From Bacteroidota bacterium (lineage in GTDB: Bacteria; Bacteroidota; Ignavibacteria; SZUA-365), in the NCBI GenBank assembly GCA_014860565.1, contig JACZJN010000067.1, forward strand, positions 1-44,119: 44,119 bases of DNA, in the 5' to 3' direction. The notes beneath the pieces were generated by a model that had not been told where the DNA came from, searched no databases, and saw nothing but the letters and a program-made list of their open reading frames with translations. Shown here piece by piece: positions 17,303-25,984 of this stretch; the first letter of the stretch is position 1, and each line of letters opens with the position of its first letter. The position numbers were made by a program, and so were the translations under genes.

Positions 17303-18324
17303 CAGGACAGCCGGGCCATCTCCTCGACGATGTGCGAAGCCATTTCGTCCGTGCCGACGAAATTGACGGGATTGAGGTCGCGCGTCACGGCGTTGCTGTC
17401 ATGGATGACGTTCGCGACGGCACGTTCCACTTTGCGCGCGGCGTCCATTTCACCGAGGTGGTCAAGCATCATGGCCGCGGCGAGGATGAGCGCGGAAGGA
17501 TTGGCGATATTCATCCCCGCGATATCCGGAGCCGATCCGTGAACGGCTTCGAAGATGGCGTGCTCGTTGCCGATGTTGGCGCCGGGAGCGAGTCCGAGTC
17601 CGCCGACCAATCCGGAAGCGAGATCGGAGAGAATGTCGCCGAACAAATTGGTGGTGACGATGACATCGAACTGATGCGGGTTCATCACCATCTGCATGCA
17701 CATGTTGTCGATGATCTTGTCTTCGAAGAGAATATCGGGGTACTCCTTCGCCACGCGGCGGGAGATATCGAGGAACATGCCGCTGGTAAACTTCAGGATG
17801 TTGGCCTTGTGCACCGCGGTTATCTTCTTGCGACCCTGGCGTGCCGTCCATTCGAAGGCCGCGCGCACGATACGCTCGCAGCCTGCCTTGGTCACGATGC
17901 CGATCATTTCCGCTGCGCTGCGGCGGCTGTCGATGTAATGTTCGAGGCCGCTGTAGAGTCCCTCGGTGTTCTCCCGGAAAATCACCATGTCGAGATTATG
18001 GTAGAGGCTGCGCACGCCTTCGAAGCTTTTCGCGGGTCGGATATTCTGGTAGAGGTCGAATTCGCGGCGCAGGGCGACATTGATGCTTTTGAAGCCCGTT
18101 CCCACCGGCGTGGTCAGCGGACCCTTGAGCGCGACCTGATGTTCCTTGATGGCATCGATCACCTCTTCAGGCAGCGGGGTGCCCGATGCTTCCATCGCCT
18201 TGACGCCGGCCTGGAACTCGACCCATTCGATTTCGACGCCCGTGGCATCCACGACCTTGCGCGCTGCCGCGGTGATGTCCGGTCCGATCCCGTCTCCGGG
18301 AATGACGACAACTGTATGTTTCAT
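17302..18324 (-). CDS. icd: Isocitrate dehydrogenase, NAD-type
   Basis: A 340-residue member of the isocitrate/isopropylmalate dehydrogenase family. In the TCA cycle it oxidatively decarboxylates isocitrate to 2-oxoglutarate. The substrate-loop signature S-x-N-x-x-L-R ([18 protein letters not shown]) and the catalytic Tyr (YSGLEH) and Lys (HKANILK) are present, as is the metal-binding [12 protein letters not shown]. The loop marks isocitrate rather than isopropylmalate as substrate. In the coenzyme loop HGSAPDIAG, Asp-Ile replaces the Lys-Tyr of NADP-dependent enzymes, so NAD use is inferred. The start at 18324 ([15 protein letters not shown]) is chosen over a frame extended by 36 codons, because the extension is not family-like and contains a promoter. 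It heads a probable four-gene operon with the transporter, phosphatase and amidase. Confidence 0.92.
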   Translation of the reverse strand: MKHTVVVIPGDGIGPDITAAARKVVDATGVEIEWVEFQAGVKAMEASGTPLPEEVIDAIKEHQVALKGPLTTPVGTGFKSINVALRREFDLYQNIRPAKSFEGVRSLYHNLDMVIFRENTEGLYSGLEHYIDSRRSAAEMIGIVTKAGCERIVRAAFEWTARQGRKKITAVHKANILKFTSGMFLDISRRVAKEYPDILFEDKIIDNMCMQMVMNPHQFDVIVTTNLFGDILSDLASGLVGGLGLAPGANIGNEHAIFEAVHGSAPDIAGMNIANPSALILAAAMMLDHLGEMDAARKVERAVANVIHDSNAVTRDLNPVNFVGTDEMASHIVEEMARLS

Positions 18325-18361
18325 GGTATTGTCGGAAAAGTGCTGTGGATTGAGACAATTA

Positions 18362-18392
18362 CAAAAGTATTGAGACATGCCGCAAAATTCAA
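18362..18392 (-). promoter_or_regulatory. Candidate Bacteroidota-type promoter for icd
   Basis: On the minus strand TTG (18392-18390), a 20-nt spacer and TACTTTTG (18369-18362) match the Bacteroidota consensus TTG-N19-21-TAnnTTTG exactly. The box ends 37 nt before the icd ATG, which supports the short icd start. Confidence 0.6.
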
Positions 18393-18414
18393 GGCGAGAG
18401 GTGCGTGTTCTTTC

Positions 18415-18420
18415 TATATT
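18415..18420 (+). promoter_or_regulatory. Candidate -10-like TATATT for the lipoprotein gene
   Basis: TATATTAC lies 32 nt upstream of the ATG at 18453 in the divergent intergenic region shared with icd. No good partner -33 box was found at the expected distance. Confidence 0.3.
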
Positions 18421-18452
18421 ACAGTTCAACATACGAATAATCTGGAAAACGG

Positions 18453-19424
18453 ATGTCGCATTTCCTTTTTGCCGCTCCCAGAAGTGTCACCGTGTGCGCC
18501 TATTTCCTGCTGACGGTGTGCCTGCTCCCTCTTCCCGCCTGTTCGGGTGACGATGCCCCGACGTCGACATTGCCGCCCGAAGACAGCACGCATACCATTG
18601 ACAGTGGCATCGTATACCTGGCTCCGGTGACGCTGTGTACCATCGACGATAAGCGGCTGGCGGAAATTTCCGGCATCGCGCCGTCGCGGCTGCGCGACGG
18701 ACTGTATTGGCTGCATAACGACAGCGGCGGCGAAGCGCGGCTGTTCGCCGTCGACACCAACGGCATCACGCTCGCGACCTGCGAACTGCTCGGCACTGCG
18801 AACCGCGATTGGGAAGACCTCGCTTCGGTGACGCTGAACGGGACCGCATGGCTGTATGTCGGAGATATCGGGGACAACGATAAAAAATACGCGACGGTGA
18901 GCGTCTCCCGCATCCGGGAACCGCAGGTGCAGGCGAACTGGCGCGACAGCACAATCACCGCTGCCGCGGAAACGGCGGTGTTTCGTTATCCCGACGGCGC
19001 GCACGACTGCGAGGCCCTGATGGTGGATCCGCGCGACGGCGGCATTCTCCTGCTGGAGAAAAATGGCACCTCCTGCGGCGTCTACGCGGCTGCCTGGCCC
19101 GGCGCGGGCGGCGAAGCCGCGCTGCAGCGCATCGCGGCGTTTCGCCTTCCATTCGAGTTTTCGCTGTGGCGGCTCGTCACCGGCGCGGATATGCATCCCG
19201 GTTCGCGGCGCATCGCCGTGCGCACGTATACCGCGGTACTCGAATACCTGGCACCGGCAGGATCGACGCCTGCGGCGCTGTTCGACAGCACCGCCGTGCA
19301 GAACATCAGCACGCCCGGCCTGACACAGGCCGAGGCCGTCTGCTACAGCCGCGACGGACGCGATATCCTCACGACCTCGGAGGGCGTCAACCCGCCTCTG
19401 CTTATCATCCGCCGCTCGGACTAG
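18453..19424 (+). CDS. Propeller-like lipoprotein of unknown function
   Basis: A 323-residue protein with a long lipoprotein-type signal sequence ending in LPLPAC (Cys30). The mature part reads like a beta-propeller with motifs EISGIAPS, HNDSGGEARLFAVD, DWEDLASV and YVGDIGDND. These are typical of SdiA/phytase-esterase-like or WD40-like secreted propellers that lack a defined enzyme activity. The pattern suggests a surface-bound protein with acidic, possibly calcium-binding loops. It is transcribed divergently from icd. I do not recognise a named family with confidence. Confidence 0.8.
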   Translation: MSHFLFAAPRSVTVCAYFLLTVCLLPLPACSGDDAPTSTLPPEDSTHTIDSGIVYLAPVTLCTIDDKRLAEISGIAPSRLRDGLYWLHNDSGGEARLFAVDTNGITLATCELLGTANRDWEDLASVTLNGTAWLYVGDIGDNDKKYATVSVSRIREPQVQANWRDSTITAAAETAVFRYPDGAHDCEALMVDPRDGGILLLEKNGTSCGVYAAAWPGAGGEAALQRIAAFRLPFEFSLWRLVTGADMHPGSRRIAVRTYTAVLEYLAPAGSTPAALFDSTAVQNISTPGLTQAEAVCYSRDGRDILTTSEGVNPPLLIIRRSD

Positions 19425-19538
19425 GGCAAATTTCCGGTACCATTTCAATCTGCCGGCCGTAAGCGAAACCTCGCCTTCCGCCTCGCGTACGCCCATGCAC
19501 GTGTTGATTTACACACAACATCATGCATGGAGGCAGGT

Positions 19539-20027
19539 ATGAAAACCCTCACCCTTATCCTGTCGCTGCTCCTCTTGATGTGCGGGCAGCTCCCTGCCCA
19601 GCCAGGGACCTCCCGACTCAACGAACAGCAGATCGCCCTTCTGGCGACAAACGTCACACGCAATCTTGCGCTCGATTCCGACGAGATCAAAGCCAACACA
19701 CTGCAACTTTTGATCGACCTGGATGCGACCCATCCTGAGGTTGAACTCGACTTTGCCGTCATTCCGGTGATGCGCATTCTCAAGCGCCATACAGAGGAAG
19801 GCATGCGTGTCCTTGCCGCCGTGGCCCTGCAGCATATCGGCGGCGAGCGCGCCCGGTTCGCGGTGGAGCGCCGTGCAGAGTACGATGCGTCTGCATTCGT
19901 GGCGCGGAATTGCGCGCGCATCGCCGTATTCTGGGACACCGAATCGACGGTCTACCCCGTCCTGGCGCAGGCCGATACACCGTCCGACGGCCATTCCCCC
20001 GCTCCTGATCCCGCCGCGTTCGAATAA
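19539..20027 (+). CDS. Small secreted helical protein, paralogue A
   Basis: A 162-residue protein with a Sec signal peptide (MKTLTLILSLLLLMCGQLPAQ). The mature part is predicted to be helical and HEAT-like (NEQQIALLATNV..., EIKANTLQLLIDL, MRVLAAVALQHI, ARFAVERRAEYD). It aligns without gaps to the next gene's product over 103 positions; about 49 are identical by eye. The start at 19539 follows a good GGAGG site; an ATG four codons earlier is in frame. Residues ~141-162 form a Pro/Ser/Ala-rich tail absent from paralogue B. The function is unknown. The two genes probably arose by tandem duplication. Confidence 0.82.
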   Translation: MKTLTLILSLLLLMCGQLPAQPGTSRLNEQQIALLATNVTRNLALDSDEIKANTLQLLIDLDATHPEVELDFAVIPVMRILKRHTEEGMRVLAAVALQHIGGERARFAVERRAEYDASAFVARNCARIAVFWDTESTVYPVLAQADTPSDGHSPAPDPAAFE

Positions 20028-20046
20028 TAATTGCCGAATTCATCCC

Positions 20047-20091
20047 CCGGAGACGGAAAAAAATATTTTTTTGATTTTTTTTCGTCTCCGG
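20047..20091 (+). repeat. Long hairpin between the two small secreted paralogues
   Basis: CCGGAGACG (20047-20055) pairs with CGTCTCCGG (20083-20091). Pairing continues through a G-T wobble, seven A-T pairs and a T-A pair, giving an 18-bp stem with a 9-nt loop. The T-run lies inside the hairpin rather than after it. It could be a terminator-like or RNA-processing/stability element limiting read-through from paralogue A to B. Confidence 0.75.
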
Positions 20092-20172
20092 TGAAACTTC
20101 CTCCAGGGGCCCCCGTAAACAGCTCCAGTTGCTGTTACTTTTACGAATGAAACCAAATCCGGAGATGATACA

Positions 20173-20631
20173 ATGAAGAAGTCCCTGACCACTCTCGCCC
20201 TGATGCTCGCGTTCGTCGCACTGCCGCTCACTACTTCTTTCGCGCAGGATGCCCGTCCGCTCACCGATCGCCAGATGGAACTGATCCAGACCAACGTGCT
20301 TGCAAACCTCGAAAGTCCTTCGATGGAAGTGCGCGCCACCACGATGCAGCTCCTGATCGACCTGAAGAAGACGTATCCCGCATACGACATCAATTTCGCC
20401 GTGCTCCCCATGATGGAGACGCTCAAGAGCGACGAGAAGCCTGAGTTCCGCATCCTCGCAGCGCTGACCCTGTATCATCTCGATTCAGAGCTTGGACGTT
20501 TCGCCGTCGAGCGCCGCGCCCAGTACGATAGCAACGATCGCGTCGCCCGCCATTGCTCGATGCTGGCTCGCAACTGGGGCAAGGCCGCCGTCTCGACCGA
20601 CCTGATCGCCGAGACCCAGCGCAAGTTCTGA
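20173..20631 (+). CDS. Small secreted helical protein, paralogue B
   Basis: A 152-residue protein with a Sec signal peptide (MKKSLTTLALMLAFVALPLTTSFAQ). Its helical body is colinear with paralogue A: both have QLLIDL, FAV-P-M, RFAVERRA-YD and VAR-C. The strictly shared segment RFAVERRA-YD is the best family marker. GGAG precedes the ATG, and a strong intrinsic terminator follows about 70 nt after the stop. HEAT-repeat-like helical pairs suggest a protein-binding role in the periplasm or outside the cell, but there is no direct evidence for one. Confidence 0.85.
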   Translation: MKKSLTTLALMLAFVALPLTTSFAQDARPLTDRQMELIQTNVLANLESPSMEVRATTMQLLIDLKKTYPAYDINFAVLPMMETLKSDEKPEFRILAALTLYHLDSELGRFAVERRAQYDSNDRVARHCSMLARNWGKAAVSTDLIAETQRKF

Positions 20632-20698
20632 ACCACGCATTAGATATCTTCGGATCGCATTCGATCGACCCTGAAAAAAGACTTCAATGACATAGATG

Positions 20699-20724
20699 GA
20701 CCCGCCATTCGGCGGGTCTTTTCT
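20699..20724 (+). terminator. Intrinsic terminator after paralogue B
   Basis: GACCCGCC (20699-20706), loop ATTC and GGCGGGTC (20711-20718) are followed by TTTTCTT. It serves the plus-strand pair; on the minus strand no T-tract follows. Confidence 0.88.
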
Positions 20725-20732
20725 TACCATTT

Positions 20733-22475
20733 TCACTCTGTTACAAGGATCTTCCGTATTTGCCGCGATTCCGCCTGTGTAATTTCGAGTAGATACATCC
20801 CGGGTCGGACATTCGGGACAAGAAGGCGTATAACGTCTCCCTCGAATGTGAAAGACTCGCCTGCGGTGAAAATGCATCTCCCGAAGGTGTCAAATATTCT
20901 TATCCTATTCGGTACGGCGGCTCCTCCTCTGATGTTAAGAAGTCCACCTGCACGCACTGGTTGTGGGTACATGTCACCTGGCAGCGTTGGAGGACTCTGT
21001 ACGCTCGTTCTCGAGGGCACGCTATCCACCCGGAATCGGCCTATGAAAAGATCCATGCCACCAATCAGGCCTTGCTGCCATGCCGATGGGGATATCATCT
21101 TTGGCTGGTCACGAAGACCGCCTAAGAGGTAGACATACCCCCTGTATTCCTGGAAATGCCCAAGACTGCAGTAATTCGGATAATCGATCATCAGAACGGC
21201 ATTGTGAAATCGATTTTCGATGGGATCGTACTCGATCATACCTGCCTTGTGAAGATCGATCACGGAATCAGAAACTGTCAGATCTTGTCCGAATGCGGTA
21301 TTCGTCGTGGTTCGGAATTCCAAGTACAGTTTATCCTGTACAATTAATCCACCGGCGATTCCGAGTGTGTGCCATCCAGTGACATACTCGATCTTTTTCC
21401 CGACCGGATTATACAGTCCGAGGAAGAAAATCCCAGGGGTTTCCAGCATTATTTCCCCAAAGGGAAAATCGTTACTTGATGTGCTGGCAGCATGAAGTAC
21501 GACCCAATCTCCGACGAGCGTTCCTTTATAGATGACATCTGCCGCCGCTCCACCCAGATACGTCGCGTATTGCAGTTGACCAAGCTCTTTATCGATGTCT
21601 ATGATGAGGGCATCCTGTGATCCCGCATATTCCTTTTGCCATGCATTGGGTGTCACGGGATAGCCCGGAGCACATGTGCGTGCGATAACCAAGTAGGAAT
21701 CGGGAGTTTCGAGAAGATCTTCGATCCCGCTCAGGTAATCTCCTACTTCGCCGAGATAGGTTGCCCGAAAAATTACATTTTCATCAATAACCGCTATGAA
21801 GCAGTTTTCAGTAGTCCCGTCACGAAATGGCATCCATGCATCAGCCGATGTACGAAGATTCGCCGAATTCGAGATCCCGGCGATTACGATTCGCCTATCA
21901 CTGTCAACAATCACGCGGGTTGCATGGTCATTTCTGTTCCCCCCGAAGTATGTCGCATACTCGACCTGCAATTCGGCCAGATTGAATACCATGTACCAGC
22001 CATCGTCCGAACCACTGCGAGTCTTCTGCGTTGCATCACCGGTGACAGGGAATCCCAATGATTCGGTACCCCCGACAAGCACCACACAATCCTCACCCAA
22101 TAATGCAGCGTCCGAGCAGACATCGTTTCGCTCGGCTCCGATGTAGGAGCAGTAGAGAAGGACTTTCCCATCGAGATCGAAGATGGCGATATAGCCATCA
22201 CTTCGTCCGCCAGGTTCCGACTGTACTGCGTTTTTCGTTACTGGTATACTCTGACCATACGTCGAACCTACGACGACGATGCACTGATGCTTCTCACTAA
22301 CGAGGATTGTCCTTCCTGAAACATCCTGACCTGTCCCTTCATCGATCCCGAACATCGTCAGTATCTCGAAACTTCCCGGGACGATTCCCTGGGCGCGCAA
22401 CTGCGGATCGATCAATGAGACAACGACTGCAAAGATGACAACTGTGTATTTTAACGTCTTACTAATGATGTGCAT
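20733..22475 (-). CDS. SBBP-like repeat T9SS protein
   Basis: A 580-residue secreted protein. A signal peptide (MHIISKTLKYTVVIFAVVVS to LRAQG) is followed by repeats of the SBBP/beta-propeller type. Typical segments are YCSYIGAERNDV, YATYFGGNRNDH and YATYLGGAAADV, each followed by a strand and then a phrase like GFPVT or YPVTPNA. The last ~85 residues resemble a T9SS type A sorting domain (MYPQPVRAGG...GMYLLEITQAES...KILVTE). The start at 22475 is chosen because it begins the hydrophobic signal sequence; a longer frame would overlap the upstream gene. No ribosome-binding site is evident. G+C is visibly lower than in the flanking genes. It is co-oriented with the metalloprotease gene 62 nt upstream. 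Confidence 0.85.
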   Translation of the reverse strand: MHIISKTLKYTVVIFAVVVSLIDPQLRAQGIVPGSFEILTMFGIDEGTGQDVSGRTILVSEKHQCIVVVGSTYGQSIPVTKNAVQSEPGGRSDGYIAIFDLDGKVLLYCSYIGAERNDVCSDAALLGEDCVVLVGGTESLGFPVTGDATQKTRSGSDDGWYMVFNLAELQVEYATYFGGNRNDHATRVIVDSDRRIVIAGISNSANLRTSADAWMPFRDGTTENCFIAVIDENVIFRATYLGEVGDYLSGIEDLLETPDSYLVIARTCAPGYPVTPNAWQKEYAGSQDALIIDIDKELGQLQYATYLGGAAADVIYKGTLVGDWVVLHAASTSSNDFPFGEIMLETPGIFFLGLYNPVGKKIEYVTGWHTLGIAGGLIVQDKLYLEFRTTTNTAFGQDLTVSDSVIDLHKAGMIEYDPIENRFHNAVLMIDYPNYCSLGHFQEYRGYVYLLGGLRDQPKMISPSAWQQGLIGGMDLFIGRFRVDSVPSRTSVQSPPTLPGDMYPQPVRAGGLLNIRGGAAVPNRIRIFDTFGRCIFTAGESFTFEGDVIRLLVPNVRPGMYLLEITQAESRQIRKILVTE

Positions 22476-22537
22476 GAGCTGTATGTTATGTGATTGCGTG
22501 CCGTTAGCCTCTGGCGGACGGGACGCGTATTTTTGAC

Positions 22538-25500
22538 TTACAAGACAATGATTTTTGCGATGCACCGCTCTCCAACACTTTGGAAAACAAGTATATACAT
22601 CCCAGGAGTAAGCGATGGCAAGGAGAATGTCCGTTTGCTCGATAATGCGTCGGATGGTACGTGAAGCTCGCAGACTTGCCGACCAAGAATATCGAAGAGC
22701 GTAAGTCGGCCGGCATCGCCCTTGGCAATAATGACATTGAGTACCTGACCGGAGCCAAGCTGCGTCGGATATACCTCAAGTACCTCGGTGGCTCTGAGTC
22801 TCATTGCGACAGCTGGACGTTTGGGCGTCGGTATATCGAAGTATGTGTGCAAGTAATCGAGTTTCAACTCACGACCCTGGCTTTCGAACGATCCCCGCCG
22901 GATGTTCGTCCGCATGTATGCACGGACATGCGACTGGCCGGCGGGCAATTCGATGCCCGCTGTGAAACTCGTGTCAGTCAACCCTGGCGGCACTCGGTAC
23001 TCGCCACTGGTGGAGAGTACGGCTCCACCCATTGCGTCGTAGAGGATTGCTTCGAGGATCGTTGTGTCCACGCCCTGAGTGGTCACAAGACGCATCGGCA
23101 GCGTGATATAATCACCGCGGTACATTTCCACAGGAGTTGTACGTGTTAGCGAATCGATAGGAGTGCCGTTCATGCCTCCCTCGTACCAGTCCATATGGCG
23201 GGGAGGGATCTCACCAATGAGCGTGCCGAGGCTGTCGCGAAGCTCACCGGTATGTTGTCTGAAAAGCTGCATGTGGGTTCCATCCTGGCGAACTCCGAGC
23301 ATGAGTTCGGTGTCGACGCCGCACGTTCTCGTCCCAGAACTCGAATCCACCGTCCGTGATCGAAAAGTCACGCACAGAGCATCACGAGGTCGGGCATCGT
23401 ACAAGGACACAACACGGGTGGAGGCGATAAGCGGATCCGACTGCGTGTGCTCCGCCAGAATCGGGTAGGAAGTCATCGAACCCTCGGAAAGCGAACTCGG
23501 TTTGACATACGGTTTGTCCGTCCAGAGTGTACCGGCCGTCATGAGTGCATCACCATGCTCTACAATCCAGGCGTGGACACGGCGGTTGCTGTTCATGGTG
23601 TCGGGGATGATGACGCGTGCGTCACGAAGGAGGTGATTGTCGCGATCTACGAACACATCCGTTGCGAAAGAACCATAACTGCTGTCGAGGTCGCGGGAAA
23701 ACGAAGCTACGGCAAACAGGTCGGGTGGATCCGGGTTGCCCGTGACTGTATATGACATCGAAAGATCAACCACAACACGCCTGTCCAGGAATGTACAATG
23801 AGGGTCGTGCATCGACAGGATATTTAGTGTGTCACTGAGGGACAACGTAGTTCTCCATTGCGAATCGGAGTCGTACCATTCGACCCTGTTTCCCAGGGCA
23901 TACGCAATGACAAATGTTGTGTCGTCCACTCCCACCGAAGGATTGGAGAAGCTCCCGGCGCGATTGCGCATGGTTTCGCGTGCAAAGCTCAGGCCGCCAT
24001 CCCTGCTGATCCAGTAGTACATGCTGTCAGGACCCGGAAACGCGCACACAAGCAAGTTCCCGTCCGAAGCGCTTGCCGGACGCAACGGATTGTCGCTGGG
24101 AGGGTCAATGAGAAGAGTAGCATAATGATCAGTACAATTCTCGGGGAATGCTCCGACGGGCTTTCTGGCGATATACGAATAGTCGGAACCAGTGAACTCC
24201 CAGAAGCACCAAATTCCTTCGTTTGTCGCTGCTATCGTCGCGTTTTCGGCATAGCCTTGATCGTGGTCGTCGCGCGCGGTCCCCATGCCCTCTATCGGAC
24301 TGACGACATATACATCACGCCAGGACGCTCCATGATCTGTCGACCTGTTGACAAGCACCATGCCGTCAAGGTTCTGAACGAAATAGTCTTGATCATCGAA
24401 ACGGGTGTGCTTCTGCTGACCGTTGTACTTCGTCGCGGAAGAATCCGCTCTCGCAGTCGTCCCATATACCTGCGTCTGAACGAAAAGCTGATCGATTATC
24501 AATCTACCGAGCTGATTCGAGTCGGCGTTAGCGTTATATTCACGGAAGAAGAGGAAGACGTTCCGCGTTTTACCGGACTCGCAGCCGGGATTGGGATCCA
24601 GAACCCAGTCTATCAACCCGGGTTTGGTACGAACGCTGAATGTGGATTTTCCTTCCGATCCGTCGAAGAAATCTCCTGGACCGCCATATTCTAATTTCGT
24701 CGAGTCGATAAGGTCGTAGTTTCCGTCAGCCTCATACAGGTTCAGATTAGCATTACGGATCGTGCCCGCACCCCACACGAGGAAACCACCTTCGCAGGAC
24801 GGATCGACAGGACAGCACGTTGAAGAGTTTTCAATGTCGAGCACACGGAGACTGTCATCCCAACCAACCAGACGACGGTTTTCAATTATAAGGTACGAAT
24901 GCCACTGATAGTCCCAGAGAATGGTATCGAGAGGTGCCTCGGAAACGGGAATGATCATTACCCAGGGAGGACCATTCCCATACGGCAGTTCGACAATAGG
25001 CATCCATGGACCGTTCCAATCGCCAGGCTGGTCATGAATCTTGAAGTCAAGCCAACCAAAACGCAATCGATGCCAAGGATCTAGCATCGGTGGTACATAC
25101 GCCGTTTTAATACTGCTTCCCATCAAGGAATAGTGACCAGTCTTGCCTTGTGCGGTCCCGCTTGCGTACAGATCGCGGTTATACAGGTCATTCGACCGAT
25201 AGTCTCGGCAAACGGAGTGTACCAGTTCATGGAACGGTATCGCGGGGCTCATGAAGCAGTCGTTCCAGTTCCGTTCCGCGACGACACTCCAAGCCGTGAC
25301 GGTGTCGCCAATAGCTTTGTAGCCGGCCGCGCCACCGCCGATCATACCTCCAGCGTAAACAATCAACAGAGCGTCGATTTCTTTCCAATCGGGATTGTAG
25401 GCCGAGTCGGCGATGGTGAACGCGTGTTCCACGATCTCCGTGTACCAGCCTTCCCCGCCGGTCCGAGGCTTGTACAGCGGCAAGCGCAGCCAGTTGATGC

Positions 25501-25984
25501 TTGCATTCCGATCCTCGCCAGTCGAATCAAGCGTGACGGCATTCAGGATGCCTTCCCTGCCAGAACCTCCGTCGATGTACGGTTCAACTTCGCAAAGCCC
25601 GAAACTGTTGTCATGAATGTAACGGTGGAAACTGCCGTATTGATACCAGCCAGTTTGATTATCCGAGAATACGGACGACACGGCGGTGTCAGGATGAATG
25701 ACATTGCCGTTTTCCTGAAACATGATATCATAATAGTCCCGGTACCGGTACTTGTTTTCCTTCAGGGTACTGTCGGGCATTCGACCCCAACTCCCCTTTG
25801 CGCCGGTCCAGGTGCTGTCGGAATCAATGAAGTCCACGAGGACGATCGCGACCCGTTTCGTTCCTGCCACCTGGGCAAGGAGATGTGGGGTAACAATCAG
25901 GACAGAGAAGAAAATGAGAAGGAGTAGCCCCCCCCCCCTGGACCTCAGAATACTACATTTACACGATTCTGAAAGCTGTATCAT
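22538..25984 (-). CDS. Secreted M6-like metalloprotease with propeller region and T9SS sorting domain
   Basis: A 1148-residue protein. The signal region contains RGGGLLLLIFFSVLIV (residues ~16-31). An M6/immune-inhibitor-A-like protease domain has zinc motif HELVH at 252-256, followed by SVCRDYRSNDLY, with a downstream SLMGSS (Met-turn-like) about 25 residues later. The third zinc ligand is probably Asp261 or the Asp in NDLY. A middle region (~530-900) has sialidase-like blades (STDHGASW, SRDGGLSF). The C-terminus (VYPTQLGSGQ...PGMYILVFQ) is a T9SS type A sorting domain. The start at 25984 has GGAG six bases upstream; an upstream in-frame ATG exists at 26020. An 11-G tract lies in codons 16-19. 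Codon use and base composition differ from the neighbours. Likely an extracellular protease. Confidence 0.82.
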   Translation of the reverse strand: MIQLSESCKCSILRSRGGGLLLLIFFSVLIVTPHLLAQVAGTKRVAIVLVDFIDSDSTWTGAKGSWGRMPDSTLKENKYRYRDYYDIMFQENGNVIHPDTAVSSVFSDNQTGWYQYGSFHRYIHDNSFGLCEVEPYIDGGSGREGILNAVTLDSTGEDRNASINWLRLPLYKPRTGGEGWYTEIVEHAFTIADSAYNPDWKEIDALLIVYAGGMIGGGAAGYKAIGDTVTAWSVVAERNWNDCFMSPAIPFHELVHSVCRDYRSNDLYNRDLYASGTAQGKTGHYSLMGSSIKTAYVPPMLDPWHRLRFGWLDFKIHDQPGDWNGPWMPIVELPYGNGPPWVMIIPVSEAPLDTILWDYQWHSYLIIENRRLVGWDDSLRVLDIENSSTCCPVDPSCEGGFLVWGAGTIRNANLNLYEADGNYDLIDSTKLEYGGPGDFFDGSEGKSTFSVRTKPGLIDWVLDPNPGCESGKTRNVFLFFREYNANADSNQLGRLIIDQLFVQTQVYGTTARADSSATKYNGQQKHTRFDDQDYFVQNLDGMVLVNRSTDHGASWRDVYVVSPIEGMGTARDDHDQGYAENATIAATNEGIWCFWEFTGSDYSYIARKPVGAFPENCTDHYATLLIDPPSDNPLRPASASDGNLLVCAFPGPDSMYYWISRDGGLSFARETMRNRAGSFSNPSVGVDDTTFVIAYALGNRVEWYDSDSQWRTTLSLSDTLNILSMHDPHCTFLDRRVVVDLSMSYTVTGNPDPPDLFAVASFSRDLDSSYGSFATDVFVDRDNHLLRDARVIIPDTMNSNRRVHAWIVEHGDALMTAGTLWTDKPYVKPSSLSEGSMTSYPILAEHTQSDPLIASTRVVSLYDARPRDALCVTFRSRTVDSSSGTRTCGVDTELMLGVRQDGTHMQLFRQHTGELRDSLGTLIGEIPPRHMDWYEGGMNGTPIDSLTRTTPVEMYRGDYITLPMRLVTTQGVDTTILEAILYDAMGGAVLSTSGEYRVPPGLTDTSFTAGIELPAGQSHVRAYMRTNIRRGSFESQGRELKLDYLHTYFDIPTPKRPAVAMRLRATEVLEVYPTQLGSGQVLNVIIAKGDAGRLTLFDILGRQVCELHVPSDALSSKRTFSLPSLTPGMYILVFQSVGERCIAKIIVL
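25928..25938 (-). repeat. 11-nt poly-G tract inside the metalloprotease signal-peptide region
   Basis: A run of eleven C on the plus strand (G on the coding strand) encodes Arg16-Gly17-Gly18-Gly19 just before the hydrophobic core of the signal peptide. Gain or loss of one base would shift the frame and abolish the protein. Confidence 0.85.

Noticed and set aside
18325-18432. An N-terminal extension of icd
   Set aside because: It contains the candidate promoter and adds 36 residues unlike the family.
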